Under the pieces are notes generated by a model. It saw nothing but the letters and a program-made list of their open reading frames with translations, made no database searches and was not told the origin of the DNA. The translations under genes and the position numbers were made by a program. This document shows positions 23,759 through 37,040 of a stretch of DNA of 64,000 nt, piece by piece. How positions within the stretch are numbered: the first letter of the stretch is position 1; each line of letters opens with the position of its first letter. Origin of the DNA: Hirudinaria manillensis (lineage: Eukaryota; Annelida; Clitellata; Hirudinida; Hirudinidae); NCBI GenBank assembly GCA_034509925.1, contig CM067527.1:9736001-9800000 (forward strand). The letters are read 5' to 3'.

Positions 23759-25711
23759 GTTGTTATTGTTTTTGTTGTTTTGTTGTTGTTGTTGTTATTT
23801 TTGGTCGCAATGGTGTTATTGCTATTACTTTTGGCGGTTGTTGTCGCTTTCATCATCATTATAACATTGTTATTGTTGTTGATGTTGTCGTTGTTGGTGG
23901 TGTAGTAGTTGAAGTAGCCATTATCGTCGTTGTCATTACTAATGATATTTTCATTGTTATTATTATTATTGTTATTATTATTATTACAATTGTTGTAATT
24001 GATGACTTAATGGAGTAAATTATTTCCCATCTTGCCATTCATTATGTGAACTTGACTCACTTTTAGAACCTCTGTCTTGACGACGACGGCTATAACATTA
24101 TTATTATATTATTAATATTATAATAATATTAAGATTATAAATTCTTATCATAAATAATGGACGGCATTTCTATTATTATTATTACAATTAGTTTAATCAT
24201 AACAATCCCTTATTTAAGTCTATTGCAATTCGAAACATCCTTGTTACTTTCATTTTATTGTTGTTGTGGTTGTTGTGGTTGTTGTTATTGTTGTTATTTT
24301 TGTTGACGAGCAACAAATGTCTGCTGATTTACTTAAGTGCTTTTTGTTGCTCCAGTCTCTCGTAAAATCACGTTTGACCCGACATTTCACATGAAAGTAA
24401 CTGCCGTAAGATTATTCTTGAATGTTAACAGAACTGCAGCATCGTTCGTAATAATTAATCAATATTCATGTCCCTTAATAAATAAATTAATAATTAATTT
24501 CTCTAATTTATGGACTGGTAATAAATTAATTAGTTTTTGAAATTTATTAATTCTCATTGAAATACCTTTGATTATAAGTGATGTACTGCAGTAATACTTT
24601 CATCTTTTAATACTTGACCTCATAAGGTCAACAATGTTGATAAACAAAGGACGATATAAAGTAATAAAGAAATATATTTGAAAAGATTCTCATTAAAATA
24701 ATAATTTAAAATTATAATTCAATATTTGTTCCATAATTCGAACAAAACTTCTCAACAAACACTAATTGATGAGCATCCCCTTAAAAGCTTTTTGACTCCT
24801 TTAATTAGGGCCGATGAAAGGAAACAGTTGCTTCTGGATGGATGGATGGATGGATGGATGGATGGATGGATGGATGGATGGATGGATGGATGGATGGATG
24901 GATGGATGGATGGATGGATGGATGGATGGATGGATGGACGGATGGACGGACGGACGGACGGACGGACGGACGGACGGATGGATAGATAGATAGACTAATG
25001 TACATTTGACTGGCCATCAGATTGTGTTACTTTAAAAAGTAAAATTTGGATACCCGATGATATGATTAGTAAATTAATAAATAAATTATTAAATTAATAA
25101 AATAAATTGATGGTATCGCTTGAAAAGTTATTATGAATCGTCCTTAACTTTTCCAACCATCCATTCCAGCTCTACGTGTTAAGGCGAAGAGCGGAAATGA
25201 CGTCATAGTGGAATGCGATGACGTAAGCATTCAGGAGACGATTAGACGCTGCTTTGAAGATTTCGAAGAACAAGTGGATGCTTTCAAGAAGCACGAGGGG
25301 GAAATTTTGTTCGGTGGAGTTGATGTTGAAGTTGTCAGGTCGTTGTGCAGGTTGGTTGCAGCTGAACTTCACCAGGATTACGTTTTTAATTAATATTTTA
25401 TTATATTATTTTATGTATATATATAATCAAACATTCTTCATTAAAATTCATTCGACATTCTTTAGTCCATTATGCAATTACAGAATAGTACTTAATATAT
25501 GAACATCACTGCCAAATATAAAAAATGCTGTTGTTATTATTATTATTTATTAATTAATTACTAATTAAAAATTTCAGTCACCTGGCTGCTGCAACTGGCT
25601 GCTTTCAGAACTCCATGAAGGAAAATTGTTCCAAGAAATCGACGTGGAGAATGTTGGATGAATTTAAAAGAAATTTCGTGGCTCTTTGCTCCCGAAAGCA
25701 TTTGTTTGAAG
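22460..25711 (+). CDS. secreted cysteine-containing protein, paralogue 1 (3' end uncertain)
   Basis: Exon 1 (22460-22502) encodes a signal peptide ([14 protein letters not shown]) ending in phase 1. After a 2.7-kb intron filled with microsatellites, exon 2 (25170-25350, phase 2) reads [15 protein letters not shown] through [20 protein letters not shown] to SLCR. Exon 3 (25578-25711, phase 1) reads [20 protein letters not shown] and on to [13 protein letters not shown]. Regularly spaced cysteines in predicted helices recall small extracellular helical domains (DUF19 or 27-kDa hemolymph-protein type); this is a weak resemblance. No terminal exon was settled. An open stretch at 25876-26169 would fit only with a different donor. 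Paralogue 2 follows at 26.8 kb with the same joint between exons 2 and 3. Confidence 0.55.
23693..23760. repeat. TTA microsatellite
   Basis: Long (TTA)n run grading into GTT units, inside the first intron of the 22.5-kb gene. It produces a spurious poly-Leu frame. Confidence 0.95.
24836..24992. repeat. GGAT/GGAC tetranucleotide microsatellite
   Basis: About 25 GGAT units followed by a run of GGAC units and then GATA units: a clean tetranucleotide tract of more than 150 bp with a composition shift along its length. It gives artefactual WMDG and HPSI repeats. Confidence 0.97.
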
Positions 25712-25875
25712 GTGAGGCTGACTCGTTGCTAAGTCGGAAAGTGGATGTTGCAACTAATTTAATCAGATTAATTGGTCAAATCAAATAAATAAATAAATAA
25801 GCTATCTATTCATTTATTTAATATTTAATTTATTAATTGAAAATTAATTATTTAATCGAATAAATGGTTGGTTAG

Positions 25876-26169
25876 CTATTGGATTTTTTAAGACTTAATT
25901 ATGACTCTTCAAAAGTGAATAAATTTGATCCGCTCAACGTAACTAGTTCATTTAATCCTTTGACCATTAAAATTTCTTTGGCCTTCTCAAGACTTCTGAA
26001 AAGTCGGCAGGCAAAAAGTATAATGAAATTAAATTTACTGATCTGTAATTGGAACGAATATAAAAAAAATTTAATTAATCCGAATTACGAGGAAGGACAA
26101 AATGGGAATCTGAAAGAACAAATGAATTGCTTTAAAACGCTTCTTGCTGGATGCGTTAAACTTTTTTAG
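25876..26169 (+). other. unassigned open stretch, possible exon
   Basis: Follows a TTAG acceptor-like site and stays open for 97 codons in A+T-rich DNA, ending FKTLLAGCVKLF and TAG. It would need an incoming phase 0, which the best donor of the preceding exon (25711, phase 1) does not provide. A weaker donor about 35 nt further on would. Could be the last exon of the 22.5-kb gene or chance. Confidence 0.3.
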
Positions 26170-26773
26170 CAAAATGTAAATCAAAGCTGAATAGCGTTGA
26201 TCTCCGTTGAAACAGTCGAAAAATATTTCAAACTCTTCATCAACCTCAATATTCTCAAAATACAAAACATACTCCAGAGAAAATAAAAGTGAATTCACCT
26301 CTCTCTAAGAAGAGTTTTCCTCTCTAAAATTATAATCAAGGATGTCATTGGGTTCTGCTTGCAATTCTTCAATGACAGGGTCAAAAGGATTGTTGAAGAG
26401 ACTTATTTTCTGCAATCACGCATCTAAGCCAAAGAAATTATCCTGAAACAATGAAAATGAAACAAAGTTTGATTGAGTTAAAAACAATTATTCATTAACA
26501 AGAGCTAATTATATCCAAACTAATTATTTTGAAAAATTCAACGAAATATTATGTAACTTAAGTAATAAAAGTGTTACTTTAAGCATGTTCTAAAATTGAA
26601 TGATATTTATATCTTAAACAAATCATCTCCGAATGTAGCAACAAGACATTGTATCTTCAAAAATATCAAAGTCCTCTGATGGATGGGACACAATTTGTTG
26701 ATTTTTCCGATTTTTCAAAAAAAACTACTGGAATAGATTCCTGTGGTAGGAAATTTCGTGGCAATTATTAGAA
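26170..26773. other. unassigned stretch
   Basis: Minus-strand frames around 26071-26430 (for instance FDPVIEELQAEPNDIL) are suggestive of coding sequence but have stops between them and no partner exons. Possibly an old insertion. Confidence 0.3.
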
Positions 26774-29700
26774 ATGCCATCCATTATTTGTCTTATCTCG
26801 CCCGCCATCTTGCTTGGCTATTTAGGAACCACTTTTGCAGAGGATAGTTTAAAGAGTAATTATGAACGTGCTGCTAGGAATTATCGCGTATAATCTGCCT
26901 CGGAATTTTTCAAACTTTAGTGTTTTCTAACAATGGCCATTAATTACAAGCGCATTCGATACGAGACATCAATCAAATTGAAACTGATATTCGTTGATGG
27001 GACAAAATCGCTGCTGCGGGCACGTACTGTTTTATTTGAGAACTTCCGAGATATTATGAAATTATGGTGCTAAATGTTTTTAAAAGAAAGGATTTAGTTA
27101 ATAGTTATTCACTAATTAAATATTAGTTAATTGCTTAAAATGATTTATACGATTATATTATGTGTGCCTGTGCTAATTCCATGCTTAAGCTGCTGCAACT
27201 GATGTGCATAGCAATTACGCCTGTTTAAATGTAGATTTATATCTAAATATTGTCTGGTCACACGATAATAAATGTTGATATTACTAAATAAGGTTTAATA
27301 AAATCTAAAGACTACAAAAGAGCGCAAAATCCTTTTGTACCTTGAAAACACTTCAAATATTTATTTCTTCTTTGCAGATGTTTGCACTACTTCATGAGAC
27401 CACTTGAACACACCTGGAAAAAAATAATTTTGAAATGAGGTCAACAATTGTAAATGTAATTTTAGAAATAATAATAATTATTATTATTATTGGTTTATTG
27501 AAATATTTCAATATTGGACTCTAAATTACGTCAGAAATCCGATAACAAATTTTCTCGAGTTTTTATATCGCGTTAATTAAAAAAAATTCCAAGAAATGGA
27601 TTTACTAATTTATTTACTTTATTTAGAGTTATTTTATTTATTTCTTAATTTATTTACATTCTAAAAAATAGTAAAATACTCCAAGGATATTCAATAAATA
27701 CGAATCGGCCATTGTTAGGAAAACAGGGGTCACGAACAATTTCTTTCTTGATGACGCCAAAGTCATCGCATTGAGAGAATAACAAAGACATTAACCCAGA
27801 ATATTGACGTGTCTGTGTCATTCAACAGAATGCATTCAATTTTGAGTTCAATGGGATCTTTGATTGGTATGTTTTATCTTGGTCTAAGCTATCGCCGTCA
27901 TCGTCGCCATCATCGTATTCGTCTTCGTCATCATCATCATCATGACGCAAATAATTTTATATATCAAATACAAAAACGAGTGTCGCATATGAATAACTTT
28001 TTTTTATTTTATGAATAGAGTACCTAATTGCACTTCGATTAGAAGAATTAAAATAATTTAAAGCAATTTCGAGCAAAACGTACCTTCAGGGACACAAAAA
28101 AACAATCTCGAAAAACTATAAACCTCTGTGACCTCCAAAATGCTAGCAATTAACTAAATCAAAGGTCACGATCTCAACTTATTTCAACAATTCAACGACA
28201 AATTAATCATAATAATGAACAATTTAAATTATTTATTAATATTTTATAAAATATATTTTTAATCTAAAATCTTCCAATGGCTCCATTTTGTGCCCTTGAG
28301 AGCAAACAAAGGTCAGATTGGTTTCAAATCGATGCCAATGAATGTTCGAACGTTTTTGCTGCTCGGAGATCGTCACTCAAGTGATAAGAATCCCCCTTAT
28401 CTTCGGGATGATCTCTCTTATCAATGAAGCGGAACATCTCATGCTTTCATTGAATGCGACCGATGATTTTAATCGAAATACCGTCTTTTATAATATCTGA
28501 CTAAAAACCAAATTCTTTAATAAAGTTTAATTTTTTTTTAAATATGAGTTTATTAAGGTATCAAAGCAACTGAAAGAACAAATAGCAAATTGAACATGTA
28601 CAATATCAAACAAACAATTATGTACATAACACAATGAAACAAATGAACTTAAAAAACAAACAAAATAAACTCATAGGGTCAGTCTTAAGGAAGCGCAAGC
28701 TTCCGCTAGACAGACTGGCCCTGGAAATCATAATATATATAACACAAACATGTAAACTCAAAGAACTTCTCTCACTAGATGTGACTTATACATTAATTGC
28801 TTTAAGTAATCAAGCAATAAAATTAAATAAATATTATTAACATTATAAATTTATTGTTTGTTCATTGGTTTAATATTTGTTTAATCTTATTTATGACTGT
28901 TTGTGGCAGCCAATCAACTTTCACGAATGTGTAGCTTTTACTTGATGTTATCAGCTTCAATCTAAATATCTTTCAGTGACTGGTTTGACCAAAGATTGCC
29001 CAATAGATTTAATTGTGGTAATTCTAAATCTTACAAGTGTTTATATATAATGCTCACATTTCGCTCATTATTGTTTTTAGCATTAGTTTATATTCATAGA
29101 TAAAACATAGCTTATATTCATTTAGTTTTCTATAGCAACCGTAGTGCCTTTATCGTAATTGTTGCGTTTCACTTAATTGTAATAATAATTGTTGTTGTAA
29201 TAATAATTATTATTATAATTATTATATTTTAATAATTAATATAATTATTATTATTGTTATTATTATTATTATTATACTCAATTTATTATACTCAAGTGAT
29301 TATCAATAATTAATTATTAATTTATTGTTCACAAAACTGCAAACAATAGAATGAAATAAAAAGTTATTTTAGAATAATAATGACGATAATAATTAATAAT
29401 AATGACCAATAATGTGAATTATTCATTAATATTTAATCATTTCCGGCAGACTATGCCATGGTCCAGCACTGTTTCTGGGAAGCAAGGAGAACCTCATTGA
29501 ACTGTTACCAGTCTTTCGTCCAGCAATCAGGACACGCTACCACCATCACGCCAAGTGATTTCCATCATTATCATCATCAGCAAAAGCTGCATCACCATCG
29601 TCATCAACACCAAAACAGTCATCATCATCATCATCATCACCATCGTAACCGAGATACAAAAGATGAATACAATGTGCACGTGGTCCTTTCCGGCGATGAA

Positions 29701-30031
29701 GATGATGATGATGATGATTACAACAGATTTCAAGACAGGGAGAAGTGCAGGTGATTGGTCGTTTATTTTTGAGACTTTATCATTAAAAGCCGTTAATAAA
29801 TTATCATAAATTATCATTATTAATAATAAAATCTTAGACATGATATTTCACAACAATATTACATACTGATATCGCTTGCATTACTTTTAATGAAGTTATT
29901 ATCGCTCAAGTTATTTAAAAAGACCTTAAAATTAAATTAATTAAATTAATTAAAGACCACAAATTCGTTTAATTTTCTATAGCAACCGCAGTACCTTTAT
30001 CGTAATTGTTGCGTTTCACTTAATTACATAT

Positions 30032-30078
<47 letters not shown>

Positions 30079-31088
30079 TGCGCGTGAGCTTCAGGGGCGC
30101 TAAAAATTAGTTAGGTAAATAATAAATATTGACGACGTTTACAAATAAAATAATATATTGATAAATAAATTTATTCTCACCTCATTTACTTCCTGAACCA
30201 GACTACTCAAGCGCTTGAAATCATGCGTCCATTACAGTCTGAGATTCTGCGGTCAAAGGTCTCTTGAACTTTCGAACGACCTCGTCATCGTCTCCGTGCC
30301 ATTTTCTCAAATATCGCTCTGTCCCGTCCAGTCCAGCCAATGGCAGGGCGTCTTTCCAGATGGAAAAGACCACGTGGAGCGGAATGATTCGATGCCATTT
30401 GACAACAAAGAGTCCAAGGAGAAGCACGCTGATGGAAGGAAAATGGTTGGTGATTGGATTTACACGATAGGAAATAAATTTATTTATTTATTTATTTATT
30501 TTGTATATGTTCTATGACCTAAAAAAAGTAATTATTGGTAATAAAAATCCATTTAATGATTCTAATAACATCGTTACTTGTAATTGTTATTATTTTTATT
30601 ATTTTTTTTATATTATTATTATTTGTGTAGTTTATAATATATTTAAATGTCTGCATCATGTTAACATCAACACCAGAAAATTATTATTTTAGTTATCTGT
30701 TAAATATGTTAACCTACGTATCTAGTTTACAAGCATTTGTTGCAATTTGAAACACTTTGACTAGGATAAAATCACTAATTGGAATAAAATGTTACAGCGC
30801 ATCATTAAAAAATATAATTAATTAATAAATTAATAATTTATTAATAAATTAATAATTAATTAATTAATTAATAATTTATTATAATAAATTCCTTAGGGAT
30901 ACCTACTTGATGACAAGACAGGTCATCCTGTACAACAGCAGCAACAACATGGAAGATCATCCGAGATGTCTTCCGGAGTTTTGTCTCATGATTATAGCTT
31001 TTGTAAAATTTCAATCACATTCGTAAACATCATCATCGTCGTCGTCATCAACAACGTCATCTTCGGTTTTCAACAAATTGTTTTCTGA
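26774..31088 (+). CDS. secreted protein with His-rich and Asp-rich segments, paralogue 2
   Basis: Four exons (26774-26855, 29450-29750, 30238-30445, 30897-31088) join in phase to 260 residues. Exon 1 is a signal peptide (MPSIICLISPAILLGYLG) ending in phase 1 with a GTAATT donor. Exon 2 begins YAMVQHCFWEARRTSLNCYQ, carries a histidine-rich stretch (29563-29645 codes for dozens of His with Gln and Arg) and an aspartate run, and ends KCR in phase 2. Paralogue 1 ends the matching exon LCR in the same phase. Exon 3 holds LRFCGQRS and later SLCPVQSS. Exon 4 ends in a hydrophobic run (ITFVNIIIVVVINNVIFG), GPI-signal-like. The His and Asp tracts are encoded by CAT/CAC and GAT repeats, so they probably arose by microsatellite growth inside an exon. 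Metal binding is possible but untested. Confidence 0.55.
26856..28527. other. intron 1 of the 26.8-kb gene, left part
   Basis: No exon supported. Contains an inverted AAT/ATT stretch at about 27468-27492 and a CATCGTCAT-type trinucleotide patch at about 27895-27945. Confidence 0.45.
28528..28735 (-). mobile_element. LINE 3' end (3' UTR with hairpin and A-tail)
   Basis: On the minus strand the segment has an 11-bp stem (28675-28685 with 28712-28722, one mismatch) enclosing a second perfect GGAAGC/GCTTCC stem. Downstream comes an AATAAA signal (28547-28552) and then an A-run of nine at 28533-28541. A structured 3' UTR, a poly(A) signal and an A-tail indicate the 3' end of a retroposed non-LTR element. 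No coding part is present, so it is strongly 5'-truncated. Confidence 0.55.
29160..29280. repeat. ATT/AAT-rich tract
   Basis: Imperfect ATT/AAT repeats in intron 1. A nearby phrase, 'tctatagcaaccg' to 'gttgcgtttcacttaatt' (29130-29180), recurs almost exactly at 29978-30024, again just before an AAT run. This looks like a duplicated element flanking exon 2. Confidence 0.7.
30027..30078. repeat. AAT microsatellite
   Basis: Uninterrupted (AAT)n run in intron 2 of the 26.8-kb gene. Confidence 0.95.
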
Positions 31089-34000
31089 TCGTTTTTATAT
31101 TTTTTTATCGAGCACATTATGATATTGAATTATCATTGATTTGTTTTGTATTACATTGTTTATATTAAACTTTATTTTGATATTTTGAAAGTATTAGAAC
31201 AACATTACTCGCCATTAGAACATTTTCACTTTCTTTTTTTTTTAATTTATTTTGAAAAGTCTGTTGTACATAGAGGACGATAATTGGTGGATGGAGTTGT
31301 GAAGATTCAAGTTTGTTGAGCTCGAGCTATTACATGATGGAAACTGATTAATGATTGATTAATGATGTTTTTAAAAATAACCTTTAATAGAATTTTAAAA
31401 CACACAATTAGTTTATATTAGTTGTAAATCAATTTATTTTGTTGTAAAATATTAGCCGCTTTGATTGTCTTAAAATGACTGATCATACTATATTACGAAT
31501 ATTAAGAATATAATGTAGCTTGCCAAACTGCCAGGATTTAAAATCTTATTTAAAAGTTTTAAAAAAATTTTACTTTTCGTATTTGAAGTCCAGAATTCTG
31601 GAGATCGGATTAATGACAGCATTAGCTAACTTTTTAACTCCATCTTCTTCACGCATGCTTTAACAGCATCGTAGATGCCTCGGTTACAGGCTGACCACAC
31701 CAACGTCTCTCAGAAAAGTCTCAGCTTGAAACAACATCTCGTTTTCCCATTGACTCATAAAATCTAAAACAATGAAATTGCTAAATTTGAATGCGACATC
31801 AATGTCATTTCACGCCACCTGGCGGACCACTGCCAATCTCCCTACTTCGAGAAGAATTACGATATAAGAGTGGTGGATTCGAAGTGGCCTCCTAACTCCA
31901 CGCAACTTGAGTTTATAGGCAGCACTTTAAAGTTTCGGAAGTTAAAGATTTTCGCGTTTTAATTCTTTTTAAGCAACCTCAGAGAAACGATAACACTCAT
32001 CACAACCACTTATTTTTCAAATCTGAAACAAATGACGAATCTGATGGATACAAATGACGATAAAACTGATAATCGAAGAGAATTTTCCTTATAGGCACGT
32101 TGATAGGTCATTGTTCCATTCACCCTGGAGGTTCTGGTGGTTGTCGCATGGGGGCGTTCCGAGCCTTTGGGTGGGAGCTTCGGCCATGACCTTTGTTGAG
32201 GTTTTTGAAGTTTTAAATTTTATTTTCAGGCTTTTCTTGAAAAAGTTGGAGTCCAAATATGATATCATTTTCACTTTCATAAGTATCCAAATCAGTAGTC
32301 GTGCTAATGTTTGGAATTTTTGATTGTTTTGTTTTTTAATTTAGTATATTATCTGAAAAATATTATAATAAAAATAAAATTATTATTTTCACTGATTGAC
32401 AAAAGTTTTAAAACAATCATCGCAAGACCAAGATTGTTTCATGAATTATTTGTAATATTGTAATAATATAATTATAATTATGATTAATTTTGTAAGAAAT
32501 ATTGTATAAGATATATGTTGTTCCTAGTAGGAACTTTCATTTAGGAATGGGTTCGACTGGGAACAACTCAATATTGGCAATTATGACCTCGAAACTCTTT
32601 AAAACGTCAGCATAAAATTGGTCGTTATGAGCACAAGTTTCATTGAATGGTTAATTGCTTTTCAGAGCAAAAAAAAATTTATTCCATCGAGTCAGTCTTT
32701 TTATATCCATTGCTACCATTTGCACGATGGATTCCATTTCCACTTGAGTTGGACACAACACTTCAGGGACCTGCAGGGGCCGAATTTTTCCTGCCCAAGC
32801 CCAGCCCGTTCGAATCATAGAAAATCTTGAATTAGCCAATTTCTGAGATTTCTAGGAGTTTGAATCGCCCTAAAAAGGTTATTAGCCACCATTTAAATGA
32901 TTTTCAAAGTAAAATGCAAATCTGGGCTGAGAACGCTCATCTGACTGAAGCCGATTGGCCCATATACAGGTCTCTGCCACATTTGACGATATCAAAACAC
33001 AAGCTAAAACTTAGAGCCCCATTTAAGATAATCTTTATAGATCAATTGATTTTTTGGATCTATTCACACCATATCTGTGGCAGCAAGTTTAAAAACGACA
33101 ACAAATAATACCAATGAGTCCAAACCAAATCCATTAAATCCATCAATCCTTATTTTCAGGTATTAGATCCAAATAACCAAATGTCCATTCCTCAGAACAA
33201 TTCGCCTAAAAGAACCAAATCATTGCAAAAAAAAATCACATGACAAACATGATTTATGACCAAATTACCGAAACAAAAACCATGAATTTCACTCAAATAA
33301 ATCATTTGCAAAAAATCACTGGTCTTACATCTTGATACTAAGAAAGCATTTTAAATTCATGCCCAATTTTGAACACAGGTCCATTTTTTTAAATATGAGT
33401 GAGCAAAACAAGAACAAATCAATGAATTAGTTAGTAACTCTACCAATACTTAATCAACAGAAGCCTATCCATGAATGCTTGCAATTGCAATAAAATGCAA
33501 CTTTGTACAGCACGGCTAGTTCAAGAAATTATTATGTCAGATTAGAAGTTAATACTCTAAAACAAACTACTTAACTGTTACTAAAAGTTAAAAAATCAAG
33601 AAATTATTGAAGGAATAAAATTATTTAGTCATATGGCTACATTTGATTCCAAAGTCACTTTTAAAACAGAGAACTGACACATGCGCATCAAACTTGAACT
33701 ACGAAAACATTGCAGCAACGATGGCAACCAGGTCAGAGTCAATTAATTAACAGGAAAAGCAAATCAACAATCGCATCAAAACTCAAAAAAGAGTTTGTTT
33801 GTTTACAATTTGTCATTTCCACGATTTGCGACGTACCACTTTGGTCGACTTTTGAACAGAAAATCCATTTGCAAAAACACGATACCAATCGTTTGTCTCG
33901 AGATGCCTCGAATGATTTCAACAAGAACCAGGATAAAACGATATGGTCCCTTCGGATTAAAAATTTTGTTGATTGTCGAGAGAAATGGCCGTAAATATTA

Positions 34001-34559
34001 ATAGGTCACCGTAATTGTCGATACAAAAATACAACAAATAACTCTCCAAAACATTTTAGACATTGCATTCAGTCATGTAACTTATTTAACATGTATGCTC
34101 CACAAAATCAACTATCAATTAATGTTACACATTACTGTCCAGCATCTCTCAATCACAAGAAAGTCCTTCAAGATGGATGATGATTTGCAGAACAAGATCT
34201 TCAGGGCTTCAGGAGATCAGGTTTTAACAAATCTTTTGAATGATTCTTGAACAACGTTTGTCTCATGAAGATTTCACTTTACTGCTTAAAGATAATGAAA
34301 TTATAATCTTTAATATTTATTATTTAATAATAATATTTAAGAATATTAAATAAAGAGTTAAAGCCCAACAATACTGCCCCAAACTACCGGCAATTTCTTA
34401 TTTTATTTATTTAAGTTTTCTAGTATTCTAACAAACAAATCTACTTTCATAGTGAAGTTGTAATATAGGGATAACCATCAAAATACAAAATATGTGTTAG
34501 TAATCCCATAAATCAATGATAATCATAAATTACATCACAATAACGAATCCCAGGCGATT
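31089..34559. other. long unassigned region
   Basis: No confident gene. Open stretches with some coding character: 31784-31962 plus (CDINVISRHLADHCQSPYFE), 31640-31765 minus (WENEMLFQAETFLRDVG, then in another frame CNRGIYDAVKACVKKMELK), 32860-32970 plus (LNDFQSKMQIWAENAHLT, followed by a GT donor-like site) and 33795-33995 plus. Their cysteine spacing is vaguely like the two secreted paralogues on the left, but no phase-consistent exon set could be built. They may be exons of a decayed family member. Confidence 0.3.
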
Positions 34560-36972
34560 TCATACTAACTTCCGTGCTTCTTTTGGTCGACCAATGAGAT
34601 GAAGGAGGAGGGGCCAGATGAGAATGTAGAAGATGTGAACAGAGTAGTACATCGAGTGATAAACCTATTTCATGAGCAACAATGGCAAATTATGAATGAA
34701 AGATCATTAATCCCTGGTTCATTCGCTGGCGACCGATAGAAGGAAGTGGTGAAAATGAAAATAAGAAATAACATTAACTAACTGGTAAGTATCTGGAGTA
34801 GGTGAAAAGGCAGAAGCCGACGAGAGCGTAGCCGAGGATGAACTGAACGTGGATCTTCTTGATGATCCACAGCAGCAACCAACCGCCAGGTAATCGGCTC
34901 ACCACGTCCACCACTTTTGTGGTGAATGGCAGAGAGGAAGCCTTTATGGTAATGAGACATGTAATGACATGTGATGTTATTGTGTTGTGACATAAAATGT
35001 TGCGAGAAGTTTAGAACATGAAACAATAATGTTAACAACGGACTACAACATTAACACCAAAACATGATTAATTTGCTTGCATTTTGACAAATAATGGAAA
35101 ACATGAGGATATGTTTTCGACTGAAATCATGTCAAAGAATGTCAAAGCTTGCAGAAGGAATGAGGATAGTAATCATAATCACCTCTCTTTCAAACTTAAT
35201 GAGGAAAAACTCGAGGAAGAAATTCACGAAGTAGCCCGAATACAATCCATGCCACAGGGCCAGGAAGGCTAGAGTGGCAAGCTGAGAAATGTCCTTGTTG
35301 CCAAGGAACTTCAATCTCTTGAAGACATACCTTGAGAGGAAATTAAATAATTACATAATTAATGTAAATTATTGATTAATTAAAGCATACTAATTAATTC
35401 ATCAACAGGCTTTTTTCAATAACAACTGCCATTAAGGGAAATGCCAAACGGATTCATGACAACAACAACAATGACAACAACCATCACAAGCGACAACAAC
35501 AACCATCGCAAGCAACAACAACCATCACATCATATCGCACGACTCTCACTTTCCCATCCATTTGTTTGTGTTGATGTTGAAAGAGTTGACAAGTTGTTGG
35601 CACGTGGAAGCAGTTTCATAATTCCAGAGGTTGACGTTGGCACAGCCGTCCCAGTTTGTTTCGCCAGCTTCGTTGGTGCCGTTGTGCGTCAGTCCCGTCA
35701 AAATGCAGGCTCCCTCCTGGATTTGGAAATGATTCGGTCATCACTAGAACGATAAACCATTGATGGGACGAGGTCACGGTTCGACGGTTTTATGAGCAGA
35801 CGCACAACAATGTGTCGAATGAATCTATTTGAAGGACTGAGAATAATTTTGCAATAATAACAATAATGGTCAGGAGAATATTGCAGTCCCAAATCAAGGT
35901 CAAATGTTGAACATTTCTATAAGTCTTAAGATTGGTTTGAACCAATAAAGGATAAAACAAACATACTTATATTTAAGAGTTAATTTATAAATATATTTAA
36001 ACATCTATCACTTGCAGTGATACCATAGTTTTCAGCATATGCTGATAAATACTGCACTTTTTATCCAACATTTTCAAGATAAAATCAATTATTAATGTCT
36101 ATTTATTTTTGAACCCACCTCAAGTGCACCAAGTACAATTTATAAATAGTTTATAAATTATTTATAATTAGTTTATAAATGATTAACTCACTGTAATTAG
36201 CCAGCATCCCACATACTTGTACAGCATCACCTTTGACCAAATGACCACAAAGAGACAGATGCCCAAAAAGGATGATTTCTGTGAAACAACAATTTAAAAA
36301 GTTACCAAACTCAAAAATTGCAAATTAACTTTAGAATGTTTTAGAATCAGCTATCCAGGTATTCACGTGGTTCGCAGAAACTAAAGTAAAATTATGATTT
36401 AACTTATTATAATTACTATAAAATAAAATTAATTCAAGTTCAAAAATATCCCGAATGCATGTCATGTGCCCATCAATTGTCTTCTTCAATTAATGATAGT
36501 GATAATAGAGACAAATTATTAAGCATGTAATCATTATTAACTGTACACCATGTCGATTATAGAACCACATCTTAATGTTAATGTAATATGTAATGTTAAA
36601 TTAATCTTAATGTAATATCGAAAGAACTTCAAAACAGATTTTAGAGTAAAAACAAAACCTCCAAAAATTCTTTAGAGAGGAATGCAGCATCTGGGAAAAA
36701 TGGATTGAAAACTTGGTACAAAGTGATGCAGACGAGACCGAGGAATAACTTCTGCAATCCAGCTTTGATGCTGTTCACCACCAATGATGAAGTAATAAAT
36801 TAATAAATAATAAAGTTAAAAAATCTATATTAAAGAATTAACATGCAAACTATTCTATTAAAACTCACCTATCTGGGGCTGACTTTTTGACTGCAAGGAA
36901 ATGTCCATTGACAAAATTCAAATATCTTTTCATTGAGAACTACAAGAGTGCAACAGAAACATTATGATAATG

Positions 36973-37040
<68 letters not shown>

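Noticed and set aside
24726-25017. WMDG and HPSI repeat proteins
   Set aside because: Translation of the GGAT/GGAC tetranucleotide repeat on either strand.
28977-29017. Possible extra exon (TGLTKDCPIDLIV) in the 26.8-kb gene
   Set aside because: It leaves the wrong phase for exon 2 at 29450, whereas joining exon 1 directly to 29450 keeps the frame, as in the paralogue.
30221-30427. 68-codon minus-strand frame
   Set aside because: Antisense of exon 3 of the 26.8-kb gene, which is supported by phase on the plus strand.
34778-35038. 86-codon minus-strand frame
   Set aside because: Alternative frame of an LPCAT3 exon; the correct frame gives the family sequence and joins in phase to both neighbours.
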